The notes under the pieces were generated by a model. That model was not told the DNA's origin and did not search any database. It worked only from the letters and a program-made list of their open reading frames with translations. A stretch of 7,365 bases of DNA, taken from positions 1 through 7,365 of the forward strand of contig CANMXH010000111.1 of assembly GCA_947501315.1 (NCBI GenBank), read 5' to 3'. This document shows, one piece after another, positions 1 through 4,681 of the stretch. Made by a program: the position numbers and the translations under genes. Numbering within the stretch: the stretch's first letter is position 1; every line of letters starts with the position of its first letter. This stretch comes from Caulobacteraceae bacterium. Its GTDB lineage: Bacteria; Pseudomonadota; Alphaproteobacteria; Caulobacterales; Caulobacteraceae.

Positions 1-126
1 GTGCGCAAGATGATGAACCTGTCCTCCAGCTTCGATCACCGCATCGTCGACGGCCACGACGCGGCGGTCTTCGTGCAACGCATCAAGGGCCTGCTGGAGC
101 ATCCGGCGACGTTGTGGATGGGGTGA
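1..126 (+). CDS. 2-oxoacid dehydrogenase E2 acyltransferase, C-terminal end (partial)
   Basis: This is the last 41 codons of a dihydrolipoamide acyltransferase, the E2 core of a 2-oxoacid dehydrogenase complex. E2 moves the acyl group from lipoyl-lysine to CoA. The visible peptide carries DHRIVDG, the DHRxxDG catalytic signature of the E2 inner-core domain in which His is the active-site base, about 28 residues from the C-terminus. The protein ends ..PATLWMG. The GTG at base 1 is an internal codon, because the gene began upstream of the window. An E3 start codon follows the TGA by 5 bp, a normal tight E2-E3 operon spacing. The downstream E3 resembles the branched-chain type (LpdV), so this E2 is most likely the branched-chain one (BkdB/BkdC). 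That substrate assignment is inference from context, since pyruvate and 2-oxoglutarate E2s share the motif. Confidence 0.88.
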   Translation: MRKMMNLSSSFDHRIVDGHDAAVFVQRIKGLLEHPATLWMG

Positions 127-131
127 GAACC

Positions 132-281
132 ATGGCTGACGCGATCAAGACCAAAGTCCTCATCATCGGCGCCGGCACCGGCGGCTATGTCGCGGGCATC
201 CGCTGCGGCCAGCTGGGCCTGGACACCCCACCCCACACTCCGCTCATCCCCGCGAACGCGGGGACCCAGTGCTTTGGGTGA
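132..281 (+). pseudogene. Interrupted 5' remnant of lpdV (E3), fused to insertion sequence
   Basis: The ATG at 132 opens an E3 reading frame, MADAIKTKVLIIGAGTGG.., with the GxGxxG FAD-binding turn. It follows authentic E3 sequence for 32 codons, to ..GQLGLDT at 227. It then runs into inserted DNA, reading PPHTPLIPANAGTQCFG before TGA at 279-281, so the product would be a 49-residue chimera. The run LIPANAGTQ is simply the palindromic repeat read in frame. Bases 143-227 align with 794-878 of the intact gene at a constant offset of 651 bp. The last 69 bp (159-227) are identical to 810-878, while the preceding 16 bp differ at four positions. The position 5 bp after the E2 stop suggests this was the original, translationally coupled start of lpdV. 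The chimera cannot be a working enzyme, but it may still be translated. Confidence 0.85.
237..270 (+). repeat. REP-like palindrome, copy 1 (left end, inverted)
   Basis: The core at 247-264 reads TCCCCGCGAACGCGGGGA, an 8-bp stem with a 2-base centre, followed by CCCAGT. The 34 bp at 237-270 are the exact reverse complement of 343-376, and 239-270 is the exact reverse complement of 747-778. This pattern resembles the dispersed palindromes common in alphaproteobacterial genomes. Read in one frame it gives LIPANAGTQ-like peptides, a common source of spurious ORFs. Confidence 0.9.
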
Positions 282-342
282 CGGGGTCGATGGGACTTCC
301 CGCTGACCCTTGTCCTGAGACACCGGCGTCAAGCTGGACAGG

Positions 343-376
343 ACTGGGTCCCCGCGTTCGCGGGGATGAGCGGAGT
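343..376 (+). repeat. REP-like palindrome, copy 2 (internal)
   Basis: The core is at 349-366. The 34 bp are the exact reverse complement of copy 1, from which they are separated by a 72-bp spacer (271-342). Bases 343-374 are a direct repeat of copy 3 (747-778). Copies 1 and 2 could fold into one long hairpin with a 34-bp stem. The repeat ends 10 bp before the GIY-YIG start codon, and its last bases (CGGAG, 371-375) may double as a ribosome binding site about 11 bp from that ATG. Confidence 0.9.
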
Positions 377-386
377 TGAATAAGGG

Positions 387-722
387 ATGGCCTTCTTCAC
401 CTACATCATGGCCAGCGGGCGCAACGGCACGACCTATGTGGGTTCCACAGACGACCTGATCACACGCGGGTTTCAGCACAAGACGAAGACATTTATCGGG
501 TTCACTTCCAGGCACGACATCGATCATCTGGTCTGGTTCGAGACGCATCCAACACGCGAGGCGGCGCTCAGGCGCGAGCGGCAGATCAAGAAATGGAACC
601 GGCTCTGGAAGCTGGAACTGATCGAAAAGACCAATCCCGGCTGGGACGATTTGCATGATCGGCTGAGACTGGGCGGCCTGTCCGATGCGAAAGACTGGAC
701 GCCGCCCGAAGAACCCGAATGA
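387..722 (+). CDS. Small GIY-YIG nuclease-family protein (111 aa)
   Basis: This is a single-domain GIY-YIG protein of the short UvrC-N-terminal-like group found in many proteobacteria. The motif pair is Y6-I7-M8 and Y17-V18-G19. Further family positions are R27 (catalytic arginine, in DLITRGFQHK), H31, the metal-binding glutamate E64 in RRERQIKKW, and the C-terminal signature LIEKTNPGWDDL (78-89), so all expected catalytic residues are present. The last ~20 residues are a charged, probably disordered tail (..TPPEEPE). There is no signal peptide or membrane segment. ATG 387 follows AAGGG directly, with a GGAG at 372-375 at better spacing. The gene lies entirely inside a palindrome-bounded insertion in lpdV, and its third positions look less GC-rich than the flanking genes, consistent with a foreign origin. 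In vivo substrates of this short group are poorly known. A role as endonuclease moving or maintaining the flanking repeats is inference. Confidence 0.85.
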   Translation: MAFFTYIMASGRNGTTYVGSTDDLITRGFQHKTKTFIGFTSRHDIDHLVWFETHPTREAALRRERQIKKWNRLWKLELIEKTNPGWDDLHDRLRLGGLSDAKDWTPPEEPE

Positions 723-746
723 TCTGACGACGTGCCTCACAAAAGA

Positions 747-778
747 ACTGGGTCCCCGCGTTCGCGGGGATGAGCGGA
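747..778 (+). repeat. REP-like palindrome, copy 3 (right end)
   Basis: The 32 bp are identical to 343-374 and the exact reverse complement of 239-270, with the hairpin core at 753-770. The repeat lies 24 bp after the GIY-YIG stop codon and 7 bp before the ATG of the intact lpdV. Its downstream edge (CGGAAAAGAAG) is therefore the only sequence available as a ribosome binding site for lpdV. The hairpin could also work as a weak terminator or mRNA stabiliser for the GIY-YIG transcript, although no T tract follows it. Confidence 0.9.
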
Positions 779-785
779 AAAGAAG

Positions 786-2180
786 ATGCAACAGACCAAG
801 ACCAGGGTTCTCATCATCGGCGCCGGCACCGGCGGCTATGTCGCGGGCATCCGCTGCGGCCAGCTGGGCCTGGACACCGTCCTCGTCGACGGCGGCGACG
901 GCCTCGGCGGGACCTGCCTGAACGTCGGCTGCATTCCGTCCAAGGCCATCATCCACGCCGCCTCGAAATTCGAGACGGTCAGCAAGGCCGCCGCCGGCGG
1001 CACGCTCGGCATCACCGCCGCCCAACCCGCCATCGACCTGGCCCAGACGACGGCGTGGAAGGACGGCATCGTCAGGAAGCTGAACGCCGGCGTCGCGGCC
1101 CTTCTGAAGAAGTCCAAGGTCAAGGTCATCAAGGGCTGGGCCCACTTCACCGACGCCAAGACCTGCACGGTGAAAACCGCCGAGGGCGAGATCACCATCT
1201 CGGCCGAACACGTCATCCTCGCCACCGGCTCCGAGCCGGTTGAACTGCCCTTCCTGAAGTTCGGCGGCGACGTCATCTCCTCGACCGAGGCCCTGTCGCT
1301 GGACAAGGTGCCCGGCAAGCTGGTCGTGGTCGGCGGCGGTTATATCGGGCTGGAGCTCGGCATCGCCTTCCGCAAGCTGGGGGCCGAGGTCGCCATCGTC
1401 GAAATGGCCGATCGCCTGCTGCCGCTCTACGACAAGGCCCTGACCGATCCGGTCGCCAAATGGCTGGAGAAGCACGGCGTCGAACTGCACCTCGGCGCGA
1501 AGGCCGGGTCGTTCGAGAGCGGCCAGCTGAACATCACGACGAAGGACGGTGCCGCCCTCAAGCTCAAGGCCGACAAGGTCCTCGTCACCGTCGGCCGCAA
1601 GCCGCGCACCCAGGGCTGGGGTCTGGAGAATATGGGCGTGGCCATGGCCGGGCCGTTCGTGAAGATCGACGACCGCTGCGCCACCTCGATGAAGAACGTC
1701 TGGGCCGTCGGCGACCTGACCGGCGAACCCATGCTGGCCCACAAGGGCTCAGCCCAGGGCGAGGTGGTCGCCGAGGTCATCGCGGGCCACAACAAGGTCT
1801 TCAACCCTGTGACCATCGCAGCCGTCTGTTTCACCGAGCCCGAGATCGTCTCCGCCGGCCTCGGTCCGCTGGATGTCGAGGGCCGCGACGATGTCATCAC
1901 CGCCGTCTTCCCGCTGGCCGCCATCGGCCGTGCCCTGGCCATCGAGGCCGGCGAGGACGGCGGCTTCGTCCGCGTGCTGGCGTCGAAGACCGACCACCGC
2001 CTGCTCGGCGTCCAGGCCGTCGGCCAGCATGTCGCCGAAATGTCCAACAGCTTCGCCCAGATGCTGGAAATGGGCGCGGTGCTGGAAGACGTTGCCGGCG
2101 TCATCCACGTCCACCCGACCCTGGGCGAAGCCTTCCACGAGGCGTCGCTGCGGGCCCTGGGGCATGCGATCCACATCTGA
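786..2180 (+). CDS. lpdV: Dihydrolipoamide dehydrogenase (E3), branched-chain type
   Basis: This 464-aa flavoprotein reoxidises dihydrolipoyl groups on E2 and passes electrons through a disulfide and FAD to NAD+. The FAD-binding turn GAGTGG lies at 12-17. The redox disulfide is C44/C49 in GGTCLNVGCIPSK, and a second Rossmann motif GGGYIG marks the NAD domain. A second FAD contact lies in WAVGDLTGEPMLAHKG, and the C-terminal His-Glu pair is H443/E448 in HPTLGE. Length is normal and no frameshift is seen. From memory of the family, the MQQT start, the TAWKDGIV and GVAALLKK segments and the ALGHAIHI end resemble Pseudomonas LpdV, so a branched-chain E3 is more likely than the pyruvate or 2-oxoglutarate form. 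Its 5' part repeats the remnant at 132-227. The start lies 7 bp from an inserted palindrome, so translation is no longer coupled to E2. The ribosome site (AAAAGAAG) is weak and almost touches the ATG. Confidence 0.93.
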   Translation: MQQTKTRVLIIGAGTGGYVAGIRCGQLGLDTVLVDGGDGLGGTCLNVGCIPSKAIIHAASKFETVSKAAAGGTLGITAAQPAIDLAQTTAWKDGIVRKLNAGVAALLKKSKVKVIKGWAHFTDAKTCTVKTAEGEITISAEHVILATGSEPVELPFLKFGGDVISSTEALSLDKVPGKLVVVGGGYIGLELGIAFRKLGAEVAIVEMADRLLPLYDKALTDPVAKWLEKHGVELHLGAKAGSFESGQLNITTKDGAALKLKADKVLVTVGRKPRTQGWGLENMGVAMAGPFVKIDDRCATSMKNVWAVGDLTGEPMLAHKGSAQGEVVAEVIAGHNKVFNPVTIAAVCFTEPEIVSAGLGPLDVEGRDDVITAVFPLAAIGRALAIEAGEDGGFVRVLASKTDHRLLGVQAVGQHVAEMSNSFAQMLEMGAVLEDVAGVIHVHPTLGEAFHEASLRALGHAIHI

Positions 2181-2308
2181 GGGTGTGGGGGGGGATAGGG
2201 TTTGGGGTTTGGGGTGGCCGAGGCTGCAGCCGATCTGGCCGGAAGCCCAAGCCCTGTCCTGCATCCTCATCCCTGATCACTGATCCCCCCATCCCCCACA
2301 CCCCCCCT
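2181..2308 (+). repeat. G-quadruplex-like G tract with complementary C tract after lpdV
   Basis: Directly after the lpdV stop, 2181-2214 holds a series of G runs separated by 1-3 bases, including GGGTTTGGGGTTTGGGG at 2198-2214. This fits the four-run G-quadruplex pattern and looks telomere-like. A C-rich stretch follows at 2285-2307. GGGTGTGGGGG (2181-2191) is the exact reverse complement of 2293-2303, so the transcript could form an 11-bp stem enclosing about 100 nt. The middle (2215-2284) contains the short repeats CTGATCA and CTGATCC (2273-2286) and no gene. The tract may end or stabilise the lpdV transcript, but no T-run terminator is seen. Confidence 0.5.
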
Positions 2309-2316
2309 TCGCCCCA

Positions 2317-2338
2317 CCGTCACAATCCTCTGTTCTAA
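2317..2338 (+). promoter_or_regulatory. Weak Pho-box-like candidate upstream of pstS
   Basis: CCGTCACAATCCTCTGTTCT, starting 53 bp before the pstS ATG, has one fair half-site (CCGTCACA against the Pho consensus CTGTCATA) and a poor second one. Control of pstS by PhoB is expected from the family, but this match is weak and may be chance. No convincing -35/-10 pair was seen in 2181-2369. Confidence 0.18.
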
Positions 2339-2369
2339 CCGCCGTTCCCCAGCCGTCCGGAGACTGACA

Positions 2370-3437
2370 ATGACCCGCACCCTGTTCGCCGCCGCCTCGG
2401 CGATCGCCCTGCTCGCCCTCGGGGCCTGCAGCAACGACCAGTCCGCCGGCAACCAGACCGCCCGCGCGGGAGTCTGGGCGGCTGGCTCATCGACCGTCTT
2501 CCCCTTCGCCACCCGCGTGGCCGAGAATTTCGCCCGCTCCTCGGGCGGCGCCGCGCCGCGCGTCGAATCGCTGGGCACCGGCGGCGGCATTCAGGCCTTC
2601 TGCCAGGGCGTCGGCCCCAACACCCCGGACATCGCCAATGCCTCGCGTCGGATGAAGGCCTCGGAGTTCGCGCTCTGCCGGACCAACGGCGTTACCGATA
2701 TCGTTGAAATCCAGATCGGCTACGACGGCCTGGTCATCGCCACGGCCCGGAATGCGCCCGACTACGGCTTCGAGGGCGATGACATCTATCTTGCGATCGC
2801 CAAGGAAGTGCCGGGCCCGAACGGGAGCTTCATCACCAACCCAAACACAACCTGGAAGCAGGTCAATCCCGGCCTGCCGGCCTCGCGCATCCAGGTCTAT
2901 GGCCCGCCGCCGACCTCGGGGACGCGCGACTCCTGGCTGGAGCTGGCCATGACCCCCTCGGCCAAATCCGTACCGGCCTTGGCGGCCCTGGCCGAAAGTG
3001 ATGAGGACCGGTTCGAGGCCCTGGCCCACACCCTGCGCGAGGACGGTGCCTGGGTCGATTCCGGCGAGAACGACAACGCCATCGTCCAGACCCTGACCCG
3101 CACCCCGGGCTCGACCGGCGTGTTCGGCTATTCCTTTCTCGAGCAGAACAGCGACACGGTGAAGGCGCATGCCGTCAACGGCGTCATGCCGACGATCGAG
3201 ACCATCGCCTCGGGCCAGTACCCTATCTCCCGGTCCATGTTCATCTACGTCAAGAAGCAGCACGTCGGCGTGACGCCGGGGCTGGAGCAGTTCGTGATGG
3301 AGTTCATGTCCGACGCCGCTGCCGGCCGCGGGGGCTATCTGCAGGACCGCGGTCTCGTGCCGATGCCGGCTGCCCAGCTGGCCACCCAGCAGGCTGTCGC
3401 CCGCGGCCTGACGGTGATGACGGCCCCGACGGAGTAG
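2370..3437 (+). CDS. pstS: PstS-type phosphate-binding lipoprotein
   Basis: This is a 355-aa substrate-binding protein of the phosphate ABC transporter family, which captures phosphate in the periplasm for PstCAB. Residues 1-20 form a lipoprotein signal with hydrophobic core AIALLAL and lipobox LGAC, giving lipidation at C20. Phosphate-site motifs follow in family order: AGSSTVFP (38-45), GTGGG (69-73), ASRRMK (91-96) and SGTRDSW (183-189). Length is normal. The start is supported by GGAGA at 2359-2363, 6 bp before the ATG. No pstC, pstA, pstB or phoU follows. The next gene converges from the other strand, so the gene is monocistronic and either works with a transporter encoded elsewhere or acts as an accessory binder. 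PhoB control would be expected, but only a weak Pho-box-like sequence is visible. The alternative is a PstS-like protein with a sensing or scavenging role. Confidence 0.9.
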   Translation: MTRTLFAAASAIALLALGACSNDQSAGNQTARAGVWAAGSSTVFPFATRVAENFARSSGGAAPRVESLGTGGGIQAFCQGVGPNTPDIANASRRMKASEFALCRTNGVTDIVEIQIGYDGLVIATARNAPDYGFEGDDIYLAIAKEVPGPNGSFITNPNTTWKQVNPGLPASRIQVYGPPPTSGTRDSWLELAMTPSAKSVPALAALAESDEDRFEALAHTLREDGAWVDSGENDNAIVQTLTRTPGSTGVFGYSFLEQNSDTVKAHAVNGVMPTIETIASGQYPISRSMFIYVKKQHVGVTPGLEQFVMEFMSDAAAGRGGYLQDRGLVPMPAAQLATQQAVARGLTVMTAPTE

Positions 3438-3452
3438 GGCGGGCCCTGCGAT

Positions 3453-3477
3453 CTCCCTCCCCATCCGGGGGAGGGAG
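3453..3477. terminator. Hairpin between convergent genes, probable bidirectional terminator
   Basis: CTCCCTCCCC (3453-3462) and GGGGAGGGAG (3468-3477) form a perfect 10-bp stem with loop ATCCG. It lies 15 bp after the pstS stop and 3 bp beyond the stop codon of the minus-strand glycosyltransferase, where it can serve both transcripts. Neither side has a clear T run, so termination strength is uncertain. Hairpins of this composition are also common dispersed elements in GC-rich alphaproteobacteria. Confidence 0.65.
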
Positions 3478-3480
3478 CGC

Positions 3481-4566
3481 TTACGCCGCCGCCTTGCGTC
3501 TCAGCCGGGCGACCCGTCTCAGCCGCCGCCAGAACCGTCCGCGCTCCGGCTCGGGATAGGGCTGCAGGTTCTGGACGAATTCCTCCGCCGAGGCGCGCCA
3601 GCTGAATTTCTCGGCATAGGCGCGCACGGCGGCACGGTCACATTTCAGCGCTTCGAGGCAGGCGGTGCGCAGGTCCTTGTCGATGGTCCCGGCGTTCGAC
3701 CCCGGAATGATGTCGATCGGTCCGTGCGCCGGATAGGCCGCGACAGGCGTCCCCGCCGCCATGGCCTCCAGGATCACGAGGCCGAAGGTGTCGGTCCAGC
3801 TCGGGAAGACAAAGACATCGGCGTCCCGGAAACACCGGGCCAGCTCCCCGCCGAAGCGGGCCCCAAGGAATTTGGCGTCCGGATATTTCTCTTCCAGCTC
3901 GGCCCGCGCCGGACCGTCGCCGACCACGATCTTGGTGCCCGGCAGGTCCGTCTCGAGGAAGGCCTCGATATTCTTCTCGACTGCCACCCGGCCGACATTC
4001 AGCCAGAAGGGCCGGGGCCAGTCCTTCCCGCCCAGTTCGTCATAGATGCGCGGCAGATCCGGATGGAATTGTTCGGTGTCCACCCCTCGCGACCACGGCG
4101 AGACATTGCGGAAGCCGCGGTCCAGCAACTCGTCCCGCAGTGTCGGTGTCGCCACCATCAGCCGTCCCGACGGCTTGTGGAACCATTTCATATAGGCGTA
4201 GCCGACCTGCACCGGGACCGGGAAGCGCGCGGAAATGTATTCCGGGAATTTCGTATGATAGCTGGTCGTGAACGGCAGCTTCCATTCCACGCAGATGCGC
4301 CGCGTGGCGATGCCGATCGGCCCCTCCGTCGCGATATGCACCGCCTCCGGCTCATAGGCGCGCAGCCGTTCGCGAATCTCTTCCTCAGCCCCCAGCGCCA
4401 GCCGGATTTCCGGATAGGTCGGGGCGGGGATGGTCTTGAACTGACTCGGCTCGATGACCTCGACATCATGGCCCATGGCGCGGCATTCCGCGATGGTCCG
4501 GGTCAGGGTGCGGACGACGCCGTTGACCTGGGGCTCCCAGGCGTCAGTGGCCAGAACGATTCGCAT
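3481..4566 (-). CDS. GT4-family (GT-B fold) glycosyltransferase
   Basis: This 361-aa retaining glycosyltransferase belongs to the GT4 superfamily, in the branch containing MgtA-like mannosyltransferases and SQD2-like lipid glycosyltransferases. The N-terminal acceptor domain begins MRIVLATDAWEPQVNGVVRT, with the Gly-rich loop near N15-G16. The donor domain has VGRVAVEKN (191-199; R193 and K198 expected to contact the sugar-nucleotide diphosphate), GDGP (216-219) and DTFGLVILEAMAAGTPV (259-275). In the last of these, D259 takes the place of the first glutamate of the EX7E motif and E267 is the second. The tail from 342 (RFWRRLRRVARLRRKAAA) is strongly basic and could hold the enzyme on the inner membrane. 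The frame stays open upstream to 5316 only because putA lies opposite. ATG 4566 starts the family N-terminus. Donor and acceptor cannot be told from sequence, but a glycolipid or envelope-sugar product is plausible. Confidence 0.88.
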   Translation of the reverse strand: MRIVLATDAWEPQVNGVVRTLTRTIAECRAMGHDVEVIEPSQFKTIPAPTYPEIRLALGAEEEIRERLRAYEPEAVHIATEGPIGIATRRICVEWKLPFTTSYHTKFPEYISARFPVPVQVGYAYMKWFHKPSGRLMVATPTLRDELLDRGFRNVSPWSRGVDTEQFHPDLPRIYDELGGKDWPRPFWLNVGRVAVEKNIEAFLETDLPGTKIVVGDGPARAELEEKYPDAKFLGARFGGELARCFRDADVFVFPSWTDTFGLVILEAMAAGTPVAAYPAHGPIDIIPGSNAGTIDKDLRTACLEALKCDRAAVRAYAEKFSWRASAEEFVQNLQPYPEPERGRFWRRLRRVARLRRKAAA

Positions 4567-4681
4567 GAGGGCCGGGAGGCTCCGCCGTTGATCGGTCGCA
4601 ACCTCTAGCGCCTCGGATGGCGATTGGCGAGACGTTGCAACCCTCTCCCGTTCCGCGACGGAACCGTCTAAGACGCGCGCC
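4567..4681. promoter_or_regulatory. Divergent promoter region between glycosyltransferase and putA
   Basis: These 115 bp must hold both promoters. The perfect inverted repeat GTTCCG-CGA-CGGAAC (4650-4664) is followed by the overlapping GACGG-AA-CCGTC (4657-4668), 13-32 bp before the putA ATG. A direct near-repeat, GCAACCTCT (4599-4607) and GCAACCCTCT (4637-4646), also lies here. These could be operator sites, for example for an Lrp-type PutR regulator as known for alphaproteobacterial putA, but no match to a known site was established. I see no convincing -35/-10 pair on either strand. Confidence 0.35.

Larger units (their letters stand above)
237..778 (+). mobile_element. Palindrome-bounded insertion element carrying a GIY-YIG gene
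   Basis: The segment splits lpdV, and perfect 32-bp inverted copies of one repeat lie at 239-270 and 747-778 as its terminal inverted repeats. A third copy lies inside at 343-374, and between it and the right end is one gene, a GIY-YIG protein. Outside the repeats lie 11 bp on the left (228-238, C-rich) and 7 bp on the right (779-785), before the duplicated lpdV sequence. No transposase, recombinase or reverse transcriptase is present. The whole insertion, from the end of one lpdV copy to the matching point of the other, adds 651 bp. The direct duplication of host sequence (85 bp alignable, 69 bp identical) is far longer than normal transposase target duplications. The boundaries are seen in the sequence. 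That the unit is mobile, and that its GIY-YIG protein drives movement, is inference. Confidence 0.65.

Noticed and set aside
237..778. CRISPR array
   Set aside because: Only three repeat copies occur, one inverted, with unequal spacers of 72 and 372 bp, one of which contains a gene. No cas genes are present.
237..778. Classic insertion sequence with DDE, HUH or Y1 transposase
   Set aside because: The only gene is a GIY-YIG protein with no transposase motif. The flanking duplication of 69-85 bp is far longer than IS target duplications.
685..921. 78-residue plus-strand frame overlapping the right repeat and the lpdV start
   Set aside because: It is out of frame with both real genes and is built from the repeat (ELGPRVRGDER) plus an Ala/Ser-rich shadow of lpdV.
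36..1742. 568-residue open frame on the minus strand across the E2 end, the insertion and lpdV
   Set aside because: It is the antisense shadow of lpdV in GC-rich sequence. It crosses the insertion boundaries and reads the palindromes as SSPRTRG/HPRERGD-type peptides. No recognisable domain is seen.
1873..2338. Plus-strand alternative frames running from lpdV into the intergenic region
   Set aside because: They are Arg/Pro/Ser-rich shadows in other frames of lpdV, with no start signal and no family features.
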